This document shows, piece after piece, positions 17,509-24,766 of a DNA stretch of 64,000 nucleotides; position 1 is the first letter of the stretch, and every line of letters starts with the position of its first letter. Both the position numbers and the translations under genes were made by a program. The notes below the pieces were generated by a model. That model searched no databases, was not told where the DNA came from, and saw only the letters and a program-made list of their open reading frames with translations. Source of the DNA: Planctomycetota bacterium (GTDB lineage: Bacteria; Planctomycetota; UBA1135; JADKAF01); NCBI GenBank assembly GCA_016719295.1, contig JADKAF010000001.1, positions 1,550,001-1,614,000 on the forward strand, in the 5' to 3' direction.

Positions 17509-19173
17509 ATGTTCCGATCCCGTCCGCTGCGTGCGCCGAGCTTCCTCTGCGCCGCGCTGCTCGCCCTCGGCTCCGCTTCCACCGCGCAGGAGAAGATCGA
17601 CGAGGAGGCGCTGAAGTTCCTGCGGGAGCATGGGCTCAGCGCCGAGAAGAGCCAGGTGATGGAGACGCTTTCCTGGCTCACCGATGTCCACGGGCCGCGC
17701 CTCACCGCTTCGCCGAACCTGGAGCGCGCCTGCCAGTGGACGGTCGAGCAGCTGAAGAGCTGGGGCCTCGCCGATGCGCGCACCGAGAGCTGGGGACCCT
17801 TCGGCCGCGGCTGGCGCCTCGACGCCTACTCGATGCGCGTCACCGGCGAGAACCCGTGGGTCGTCCACGCGATCCCGAAGGCCTGGACGCACGCCACCGA
17901 CGGCAAGAAGAAGGGCGAGGTGCTCTACCTCGCCAAGATGACTCCGGAGCAGCTCGCGGCCCTGGAGGGGAAGCTCGGCGACAAGATCGTGATGCTCGAC
18001 GAGCCGCGGCCCGCGAACGAGATCTTCGAGGCGCGCTCGAAGCGCTGGACTCCCGAGGAGCTGTTGGAGCAGGTGAACGGCCGCGCGCGCGTGCCCGAGG
18101 ATGCCGTGCGCCCGAGCCGCGACGTGCAGCGCACCTTCGGCCGCGGCAACGAGCTCATGCGCCTGCTGTCGAAGGAGCGCCCGCTCGCGATCCTGGACCG
18201 CGGCTTCAAGGGCGACTACGGCACCATCTTCGTGCAAGGCGCCAACGCGCTCGCCGACGCCGACGCGCCGCGCGACCAGCGCCCGCGCCCCTACGACAAG
18301 AATGCGACCGTGCTGCCGCAGTTCACGCTCGCGGTCGAGCACTACAACCGGCTCGCGCGCCTCGCCGAGAAGGGCCAGAAGATCGAGATCGAGTTCGAGA
18401 TCGCCGCGAGCTGGTTCGAGCACGACGGCATGGTGCCGAACGTGCTGGCCTCGATCCCCGGCAACGATCCGCAGATCGGCGCCGAGATGGTGATGATCGG
18501 CGCGCACATCGACTCCTGGCACTCCGCGACCGGCACCACCGACAACGGCTGCGGCTCGGCGGTGATGCTGGAAGCGATGCGGCTCCTCGCCGCGATGTGC
18601 AAGGAGCGCGGCATCCAACCGCGGCGCACGATCGCGATCGGCCTCTGGTCCGGTGAGGAGCAGGGGCTCCTCGGCTCTCGCGCCTTCGTCGAGAAGCACG
18701 TCGCCACGCGCGGGCGCCGCGGCGAGGAAGGCACCGCCGAGCCGGTGCGCCATCCGCTGCACGCGAAGCTCTCGGGCTACTACAACCTAGACAACGGCAC
18801 CGGCAAGATCCGCGGCATCTACCTGCAGCAGAACGAGGCCTGCGGGCCGATCTTCCGCGACTGGCTGCGCGCGTTCGGCGATCCCGAGGCGCTGACCGTG
18901 ACCATCAACAACACCGGCGGCACGGACCACCAGTCGTTCGATGGCGTGGGCATCCCCGGGTTCCAGTTCGTCCAGGACAGCGTCTCGTACTCTCCGCAGA
19001 CGCACCACTCGAACATGGACCTCTGGGACCACGCCCTAGCGGACGACCTGCGCCAAGCGGCGACGATGATCGCCCACTTCGCGTGGCACACCGCGCAACG
19101 CGACGGGCTCCTGCCGCGGAAGCCCGAGCGGCCTGCGGGCAGCGAACCCGAGCGCGGAGGGCGCCGCGGCTGA
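17509..19173 (+). CDS. Secreted M28-family zinc aminopeptidase/carboxypeptidase
   Basis: 554 residues. The ATG at 17509 has GGAG seven bases upstream and opens a signal peptide ending ASTAQ. The C-terminal two-thirds holds the M28 co-catalytic zinc site: His333 and Asp335 in GAHIDSW, Asp345 in TTDNGCG, Glu383-Glu384 in SGEEQG (general base and ligand), Asp428 in NLDNGTG, and His499/His500 in QTHHSNMD. The domain order matches periplasmic M28 peptidases with an inserted PA-like region (about 150-310). It should remove N- or C-terminal residues from peptides outside the cytoplasm. A 15-bp terminator hairpin follows the stop. Three REP-like palindromes lie just upstream. Confidence 0.85.
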   Translation: MFRSRPLRAPSFLCAALLALGSASTAQEKIDEEALKFLREHGLSAEKSQVMETLSWLTDVHGPRLTASPNLERACQWTVEQLKSWGLADARTESWGPFGRGWRLDAYSMRVTGENPWVVHAIPKAWTHATDGKKKGEVLYLAKMTPEQLAALEGKLGDKIVMLDEPRPANEIFEARSKRWTPEELLEQVNGRARVPEDAVRPSRDVQRTFGRGNELMRLLSKERPLAILDRGFKGDYGTIFVQGANALADADAPRDQRPRPYDKNATVLPQFTLAVEHYNRLARLAEKGQKIEIEFEIAASWFEHDGMVPNVLASIPGNDPQIGAEMVMIGAHIDSWHSATGTTDNGCGSAVMLEAMRLLAAMCKERGIQPRRTIAIGLWSGEEQGLLGSRAFVEKHVATRGRRGEEGTAEPVRHPLHAKLSGYYNLDNGTGKIRGIYLQQNEACGPIFRDWLRAFGDPEALTVTINNTGGTDHQSFDGVGIPGFQFVQDSVSYSPQTHHSNMDLWDHALADDLRQAATMIAHFAWHTAQRDGLLPRKPERPAGSEPERGGRRG

Positions 19174-19209
19174 GCGCCCTCGGAGCCCCACGAGCTTGCG
19201 GGCGGATCG

Positions 19210-19252
19210 GAGCCGAGCCCAACCACGGCTACGCCTGGGTTGGGCTCGGCTC
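19210..19252 (+). terminator. 15-bp perfect terminator hairpin
   Basis: GAGCCGAGCCCAACC (19210-19224) pairs perfectly with GGTTGGGCTCGGCTC (19238-19252) around a 13-base loop. A short T-rich tail (TTTGT) follows. It starts 36 bases after the M28 stop. Confidence 0.75.
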
Positions 19253-19259
19253 TTTGTCA

Positions 19260-19700
19260 TGCGACAGTGATTCTGACACCGGGGGCTCCTCGCTTCTCGC
19301 GTTCACGCACGCGCCTACGCGATGGACGCGTCGACGCGAGAGAGGTACCCGGAACCAAGACGACCGCGATCATCCGAACCCGAGTACCGCCACGACCGCT
19401 CCGCCAGCCCTCCGGCGAAGCAAGCGACGTGAACGACGCGCCACGCTCCGCGTTTCTCGCTCGCGTCGTTCGCGCGTCGACGTTCGAACTCGATCGACGT
19501 CGTACGCGCGCGTCGGGCGCGGCGCTTGCTTCGCCGGAGGGCCGAGCGCAGCGCCTGCGCGGTCTGGCGCTCGCTCGCCTCTCGCTCTCGCTTCTTGCGT
19601 TCACGCGCGCGCCAGCACGATGGCCGCGTCGACGCGAGATCGAGCAGTCCTTGGGCTGGATGCTTGATTCAAGCACAACGACGTTCGCGGCCCAGGGACT
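19260..19700. repeat. Gene-free repeat-rich region with nested direct and inverted repeats
   Basis: Two 51-base direct repeats (19291-19341 and 19589-19639, 45 of 51 identical) each contain the 12-bp palindrome CGCGTCGACGCG. Inside them a perfect 19-bp inverted repeat occupies 19408-19426 and 19523-19541 (CCCTCCGGCGAAGCAAGCG and its complement). Inside that, a perfect 10-bp inverted repeat lies at 19431-19440 and 19462-19471. A small palindrome TGCTTGATTCAAGCA is at 19661-19675. Open frames across it exist in several phases, as expected at this GC content, and none looks like a protein. It could be a structured RNA, a miniature mobile element or an intergenic repeat, and I cannot distinguish these. 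Confidence 0.6.
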
Positions 19701-20290
19701 CTAGCGCTCCGTCGGCGCTCCGCCGGCTCCGCTCGCATGGGCCGCGGCGAGCGAGCGCACGCGCTCTTCGAGCGGACCCTGTAGACCGAAGGGCTTCCCC
19801 GCCGCGATGGCTTCGTCGACGGGGACGCCCTTCTGCGTGATGCGATAGAGCGCGTAGAGCACGTGCACGCGCCGCCCCGAGGCGCAGTGCACCAGCACCG
19901 GTGCTTCGCGGGATCGTCGATCACCGCCCCGAGCTCCGCTGCCTGCTCGACGGTGAACTCCGTGCCCGACATCGGGAGGTGCACATACTCGAGGCCGAGC
20001 TCGCGCAGCTTCCCGCCCTCCTCGATCGGCGAGGGATCCTCGCTCGCCTGGCGCAGGTTCACGACGGTCTTGTAGCCGTGGCTGGTCAGCGCCTCCAGCA
20101 TCTCCTTCTCGGGCTGCCCAGCCGCGGCAACGCCGGGCCGCAGCACGGCGTAGCCCTTCACGTTCTCGAGCGCAGGCGGCGGCGGCTCCTCACCGTCCGG
20201 CGCATCGCTCGCGCAGGAGAGGAGCGCGCAGAGAGCGAGTACCGACGCGGAGCGGGAGAATCGCGTCACAGCGGGCCGAAGTCGGAGCAT
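19701..20290 (-). CDS. Lipoprotein with tyrosine/dual-specificity phosphatase-like (DUF442-type) domain, apparent frameshift
   Basis: The start at 20290 opens a lipoprotein signal with lipobox LLSC. The sequence then reads like DUF442/beta-lactamase-hydrolase-like phosphatases: GYAVLRPGVAAAGQP, TVVNLRQASEDPS, LGLEYVHLPMSG. After DDPAKH the frame is lost, and the expected active-site loop VLVHCASGRRVHVLYALYR continues in another phase to the stop at 19701. Adding one base at about 19899-19902 (a CCGG run) joins them into roughly 196 residues. The catalytic Cys lies in HCASGRR, whose short loop suits the DUF442 branch. It is either a pseudogene or a one-base sequence error. The 3' end abuts the repeat-rich region. 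The cytochrome/LRR gene lies 50 bases upstream on the same strand. Confidence 0.7.
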
Positions 20291-20340
20291 GCCGTTCCTC
20301 TACGGGACGAGAGCGGGAGTGGGAGCCAACCCAGGAGCTG

Positions 20341-21639
20341 CTACTTGAGCTTGTCCTGGAACTTCGCCGGCTCCTTCTCGAACGCGGCTTTGCAGTTGCC
20401 GCAGCAGAAGCCGACCTTCTTGCCTTCGAACTCGACGAAGCACGCCGGGTCGATGTCCTTGCCGCTCACGGGGCACTTCGCGTTGACCGGGCCGGTCTTC
20501 GCTCGCTCGGCGGCGACGTGCGCCTTCAGCCCCTCGACGTACTTCGCGGGATTGCCGAAGAACTCGCCGCGGCAGTTCTCGCAGCAGAAGCCGACCTTCA
20601 GCCCTTCGTGCTCTTGCACGACGCCGGGATCGACGGGCTTCTGCGAGACGGGGCAGAGCGTGTTGTCGGAGGAGCGCTCGACCGGCTTCGGCTCGGCGAG
20701 CACGTAGTCTCCGCGATCGACGACGAGACCCGGACGGGCGCCGCGCAGCTTCTCGCAGGCCTCGGCGCTCATGCCGGTCTGCCACACGTAGACGCGCTTC
20801 AAGCCGGGCAGCTTGGCCAGGGTCTCCGCGGCGGCGTCGGTGATCTTCGTGCCGTAGAGGTTCAGCACCTCCAACTTCGCGAGCGAGGCCAAGGCCGCGA
20901 GGCCCGCGTCGCCGATCCCCGTGCGAGAGAGATTGAGCCGGCGCAGCTCGGCGAAGGACGCGAGCGAAGCGAGCCCTGCGTCGCTGACCGCGGTGCGCGC
21001 GAGGTTCAGCCACACCAGCACCGGCTCGAGACCGGCGAGGGCCTTCAGCTGCTCGTCGCCGATCGCGGTGCCGCGCAGCGACCAGTTCACGTCCACGGCG
21101 GCGGTGTTCGCCGCGATCGGCAGCGCCAGGCCGCCGGTGCCGCGCACGGCCTCCAGCGCCGCGGTGGCGCGCGACGCACGCTCTCCTTCCAGCGCCGGCA
21201 GCACGAGCTCGGCCGCGGGCTCCGCAGCGTTGCCCGCGGGGCCCTCCGCGCTGGCCGGCCAGTCCGCGCCCTCCTGGATCCAGCGCCGGATCAGCGCGAT
21301 CTGCTCGGCGCTCAAGCGGTCGCCTTCCGGCGGCATCGCGTCCGGATCGTCCGCGGGCAGCTCGATCATCTCGACGAGCAGGCTCTTCTCCGGATGGCCG
21401 GGCTCGAGCCGCCCTTCCTTGCCGTTCTTCGGCAGCACCGACTCGCTGCGGTCGAGGCGCAGCTTGCCCTTCTGCTTCGCCGGTCCGTGACACTCGGCGC
21501 AGCGCGCCTCGAAGATCGGGCGGATCTGCTTCGCGAAGTCGACCTTCGCCTCTTGCGCGCTGCCCGCCGAAGCGAGGCCGAGCGCGGAGCAGAGGAGCAC
21601 GAGAGCGCGGAGCGAGCGAGGCGACGGCTTGGAGCGCAT
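20341..21639 (-). CDS. Secreted PSCyt1 cytochrome + leucine-rich repeat + two TRASH-type metal-binding domains
   Basis: 432 residues. A signal peptide (1-29, ending SAQ) is followed by a PSCyt1-type haem module with CAECH at 47-51 and EGDRLSAEQIALIRRWIQEG. Leucine-rich repeats of about 24 residues follow (about 190-320; LVWLNLARTAVSDAGL, LRRLNLSRTGIGDAGL, LEVLNLYGTKITD). Two repeated C-terminal units each have a CPVS start and a GFCCxNC cluster (about 350-356 and 410-416), matching TRASH/YHS-type metal-binding modules. It probably sits in the periplasm, binding haem and a soft metal such as copper. The start chosen gives the best signal peptide, although an in-frame ATG exists at 21681. It is divergent from the nitrilase gene 59 bases away. 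Confidence 0.8.
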   Translation of the reverse strand: MRSKPSPRSLRALVLLCSALGLASAGSAQEAKVDFAKQIRPIFEARCAECHGPAKQKGKLRLDRSESVLPKNGKEGRLEPGHPEKSLLVEMIELPADDPDAMPPEGDRLSAEQIALIRRWIQEGADWPASAEGPAGNAAEPAAELVLPALEGERASRATAALEAVRGTGGLALPIAANTAAVDVNWSLRGTAIGDEQLKALAGLEPVLVWLNLARTAVSDAGLASLASFAELRRLNLSRTGIGDAGLAALASLAKLEVLNLYGTKITDAAAETLAKLPGLKRVYVWQTGMSAEACEKLRGARPGLVVDRGDYVLAEPKPVERSSDNTLCPVSQKPVDPGVVQEHEGLKVGFCCENCRGEFFGNPAKYVEGLKAHVAAERAKTGPVNAKCPVSGKDIDPACFVEFEGKKVGFCCGNCKAAFEKEPAKFQDKLK

Positions 21640-21659
21640 GGGGTCGTTCGGACGGAGCC

Positions 21660-21689
21660 TTGAGACAGGGAGCGGGCGCATCGTAACGT
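21660..21689 (+). promoter_or_regulatory. Sigma70-type promoter candidate for a near-leaderless mRNA
   Basis: TTGAGA (21660-21665), an 18-base spacer and TAACGT (21684-21689). The expected transcription start is near 21696, only about 3 bases before the nitrilase ATG at 21699, which lacks a ribosome site. Confidence 0.4.
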
Positions 21690-21698
21690 GCGCGTCGC

Positions 21699-22670
21699 AT
21701 GTCTGCACCCGCTGCTTCCGCGTTCGATCTCGCCCTGATCCAGGCGCCCGCGCCGTTCCTCCGCCTCGCCGCAGGCCTCGAGCGCGCCGCCGAGCTCGTG
21801 CACGCGGCCGCCGAGAGCGGCGCGTCGTTGGTCGTGTTCCCCGAGACCTGGCTGCTCGGCTACCCGCTCTGGGTCGATCTCGCACCGCGCGCGGCGTGCT
21901 GGGGCGAGGAAGGCGCGCGCGAGCTGCACCAGGCGCTGCTCGAGAATGCGGTCTCGCTCGGCGACGCGAGCTTCGAGCGCTTGCTCTCGATCTCGCGCGA
22001 GACCGGGGTCCATCTCGCGATGGGCCTGCACGAACGCTTCGGCGGCACGCTCTACAACACGCTGCTCTTCTGCGCGCCGGACGAGACCTGGGCGATCCGC
22101 CGCAAGCTCGTGCCGACCCACGGCGAGCGCCTCGTCTGGGGCCGCGGCGACGGCAGCACCCTCGAGGTCTTCGAGAGCGAGCTCGGGCGCCTCGGCGGCT
22201 TGATCTGTTGGGAACACTGGATGCCGCTCCTGCGCGCGGCCATGCAAGCGCAGCGCGAGACGCTGCACATCGCGCAATGGCCGAGCGTGAAGGACCTGCA
22301 CCTCATGGCCTCGCGCACCTACGCCTTCGAAGCGCGCTGCTACGTCGCCGCCGCGGGCTGCGCGATGCAGAAGGGCGCGCTACTCGAAGGCTCGACGCTG
22401 CCCGCCGCGGCGCGCGGCCTCTTCGCGTCGATCCCGGGCGACGACGACGCCTGGGTGCTCGACGGCGGCAGCACCTGGATCTCCCCCGAAGGCGATGTGA
22501 TCGGCGGCCCGATCCCGCCGAGCGCGCCGTGGCTGCTCGCGCGCTACGAGCCCGGGGCCATCGAGCGCGCGCTGCTCACCTTCGATGGGCAAGGCCACTA
22601 CGCGCGGCCGGACGTCTTCGAGCTGCACGTCGACACGCGGCCTCGCCCGCTCGTCCGCTTCGAGCCTTGA
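21699..22670 (+). CDS. Nitrilase-type carbon-nitrogen hydrolase
   Basis: 323 residues of the nitrilase superfamily. The catalytic triad is visible: Glu49 in FPETW, Lys136 in RRKLVPTHGER and Cys170 in LICWEHWMP. The CWEHWMP block and overall length fit branch 1 (true nitrilases, which hydrolyse R-CN to acid and ammonia) better than amidase branches. The natural substrate is unknown. It is cytosolic, with no signal peptide. The ATG lies only a few bases after a predicted transcription start, so the message may be leaderless. The stop TGA overlaps the TTG start proposed for the following glycosylase, suggesting an operon. Confidence 0.85.
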   Translation: MSAPAASAFDLALIQAPAPFLRLAAGLERAAELVHAAAESGASLVVFPETWLLGYPLWVDLAPRAACWGEEGARELHQALLENAVSLGDASFERLLSISRETGVHLAMGLHERFGGTLYNTLLFCAPDETWAIRRKLVPTHGERLVWGRGDGSTLEVFESELGRLGGLICWEHWMPLLRAAMQAQRETLHIAQWPSVKDLHLMASRTYAFEARCYVAAAGCAMQKGALLEGSTLPAAARGLFASIPGDDDAWVLDGGSTWISPEGDVIGGPIPPSAPWLLARYEPGAIERALLTFDGQGHYARPDVFELHVDTRPRPLVRFEP

Positions 22671-23338
22671 GCCGCTTCGCGCGGCTGGATGCGCGCACCT
22701 TCTCGCGCGCGCGGCGCGAGCTCGCCGCCGCCGACCCGACGCTCGGCGCGTGGATCGCGCGCGTGCGGCCGACCAGCCCCCCACCGGCTTCGTCGCACTT
22801 CCGTTCGCTCGTGCGCGCGATCCTCTCGCAGCAGCTCTCGAACGCCGCGGCGCGCACGGTCTGCGAGCGCGCGCTCGCCCTCTGCCGCAAGGCCCGCGCC
22901 CCGCAGCCGGAGGAGCTCCTCGCGCTCGACGAAGGCGCGCTGCGCGGCGCCGGCGTCTCGGGGCCGAAGATCCGCGCGCTGCGCTCGCTCGCGACCGCGT
23001 TCAGCTCCGGAGAGCTCGCGCGCTGCGCTTTCCACCGTCTCTCCGACGAGGAGATCGTGCAGCGCCTCTGCACCGTGAAGGGCATCGGGCGCTGGACCGC
23101 GGAGATGTTCCTGCTCTTCTCGCTGCGCCGCGCCGACGTGTGGGCGCCTGGCGACCTCGCCCTCGCCGCCGGCGTGCGCCGCTTGATCGGCGTCGCCGAG
23201 CTCAGCGGCGAAGAGGCGGCTCGCCTCGCCGAGCGCTGGCGCCCGTGGCGCAGCTTGGCGGCCCTGACGTGCTGGCGCATCGCGCATTGGCGCGAGGACG
23301 AGCGGCCAACGCGATCGAGCGCCCTGGGCACGCGCTGA
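22667..23338 (+). CDS. DNA-3-methyladenine glycosylase II family (HhH-GPD) enzyme
   Basis: 223 residues of the AlkA-like base-excision repair family. FRSLVRAILSQQLS (about 45-58) opens the helix-hairpin-helix superfamily fold. The hairpin is VKGIGRWTAEM at 137-147, and the catalytic Asp is Asp163 in WAPGDLAL. It should excise alkylated purines from DNA. The most plausible start is TTG 22667, which overlaps the nitrilase stop (TTGA); there is no in-frame ATG or GTG nearby. The tail after WRIAHWREDE is short. The pairing with a nitrilase looks like transcriptional convenience rather than a shared pathway. Confidence 0.82.
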   Translation: MSRFARLDARTFSRARRELAAADPTLGAWIARVRPTSPPPASSHFRSLVRAILSQQLSNAAARTVCERALALCRKARAPQPEELLALDEGALRGAGVSGPKIRALRSLATAFSSGELARCAFHRLSDEEIVQRLCTVKGIGRWTAEMFLLFSLRRADVWAPGDLALAAGVRRLIGVAELSGEEAARLAERWRPWRSLAALTCWRIAHWREDERPTRSSALGTR

Positions 23339-23425
23339 AGCGACGCGTATCGAGCGAGAGATCGCGGAGTTGCGGCATTCTACGCCCAATGCCTGGTTCC
23401 GGTTCGGGGCGGCGAAGGCTAGCCT

Positions 23426-24751
23426 GTGAGCGAGCCCCTCGCCCCGGATCCGCCCGTGAGCTCGAACTCGACCCATCGTGCGATCGATCGCCGCGCGTTC
23501 CTGAAGCAGGGCTGCGCCCTGGCCACTGCCGCGGGCCTTTCGCCCGAACTCCTCCGCGCGGGCCCCGCGGCTCCACGCCGGTCCCCCGCCCGCAGCGTCG
23601 TACAGATCTTCCTCGAGGGCGGCTTCTCGCACCTGGACAGCTTCGATCCCAAGCCCGAGCAGGCGATCGAGATCCGCGGCGAGTTCGGCGCGATCGGGAC
23701 CACGCTCGACGGCGTGCGCTTCGCCGGGACCTTCCGGCGCAGCGCGGAGATCGCCAAGGAGCTCGTGCTCCTGCGCGGCTTCGGGCACGGCGAGGCGGAT
23801 CACACGCGCGGCAATCACTCGATCCTCACCGGCTACGCGCCGAGCCCTGCCATCGCCTATCCGAGCATGGGCTCGGTGGTCGCGCACGAGCTGGGCGCGG
23901 CCGGCGACCTGCCGGCGTACATCTGCGTCCCGAACGATCGCATCGCGCACTCCGGGCCCGGGTATCTCAGCACCGCGTTCGCGCCGTTCAGCCTGGGCAG
24001 CGATCCCGGCGCGCGCGGCTTCAAGGTGCGCGATCTCGAGGCTCCGGGCGGCCTCGACGCGGCGCGCATCGCGCGCCGCCGCGGGTTGCTCGCCGATCTC
24101 GACGCCGGCTTCGGCGGGACGAACGCGCCCGATACGCTGCGCGCTGCAGAGGCGTTCCACGCGCAGGCCTACGGGATGATCGACTCGCCGAAGGCCCGCG
24201 AGGCCTTCGAGCTCGAGCGGGAGAAGCCCGAGACGCGCCAAGCGTACGCCGGCAGCGCGCTCGGCCCGCGGCTCCTCTTGGCGCGGCGCTTGGTCGAGGC
24301 CGGAGTGCGCTGGATCACGGTGAACGACGGCGGCTGGGATCACCACCGCGATCTCTTCCGCGGCGCGCGCGCGCGCTACGAGCAGCTCGATCAGGCGTTC
24401 GCGACCTTCGTGCGCGATCTCGCCGAACGCGGGCTGCTCGATCAGACGCTGGTCCTGCTGGTGAGCGAGTTCGGACGGACCCCCCGCGTGAACCAGGACG
24501 GCGGCCGCGATCACTGGCCGAAGGCCTACACCGTCGTCGCCGCCGGTGGAGGCCTGAAGCGCGGCTGCGCCTTCGGGCGCTCCGACGAGCGCGGCTCGGA
24601 GCCCGAGGAAGGTGCCGTGCGCCCCGCCGACCTCGCGGCGACCGTGTTCCACCAGCTCGGCATCGATCCGACGAAGAAGCTGATGAGCCCCGGGGATCGC
24701 CCGATCGATCTCGTGCGCGAAGGGCGCGTCCTCCAAGAGATCCTCGCGTAG
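23426..24751 (+). CDS. DUF1501 family secreted protein
   Basis: 441 residues. The N-terminal DRRAFLKQGCALATAAG is a twin-arginine-like leader. The body is the alkaline-phosphatase-fold DUF1501 family: QIFLEGGFSHLDSFDPKP, ADHTRGNHSILTGYAPS, TVNDGGWDHH, LVLLVSEFGRTPRVN and GGRDHWPKAY. These blocks supply the metal-binding Asp and His residues of the sulfatase/phosphatase fold, but no enzymatic reaction is established for the family. The GTG start at 23426 has AAGG ten bases upstream. It is the first of four genes (DUF1501, PPC protein, DUF1549/DUF1553, PSCyt1-WD40) lying head to tail; DUF1501 and DUF1549/DUF1553 genes are regularly paired in planctomycetes. Confidence 0.88.
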   Translation: MSEPLAPDPPVSSNSTHRAIDRRAFLKQGCALATAAGLSPELLRAGPAAPRRSPARSVVQIFLEGGFSHLDSFDPKPEQAIEIRGEFGAIGTTLDGVRFAGTFRRSAEIAKELVLLRGFGHGEADHTRGNHSILTGYAPSPAIAYPSMGSVVAHELGAAGDLPAYICVPNDRIAHSGPGYLSTAFAPFSLGSDPGARGFKVRDLEAPGGLDAARIARRRGLLADLDAGFGGTNAPDTLRAAEAFHAQAYGMIDSPKAREAFELEREKPETRQAYAGSALGPRLLLARRLVEAGVRWITVNDGGWDHHRDLFRGARARYEQLDQAFATFVRDLAERGLLDQTLVLLVSEFGRTPRVNQDGGRDHWPKAYTVVAAGGGLKRGCAFGRSDERGSEPEEGAVRPADLAATVFHQLGIDPTKKLMSPGDRPIDLVREGRVLQEILA

Positions 24752-24766
24752 GCCGCGGAGGCTCCC

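Noticed and set aside
19260..19700. Integron attC site or small protein gene
   Set aside because: No integrase and no attC core sites were seen. The open frames on both strands mirror the inverted repeats and have no start signal or protein-like composition.
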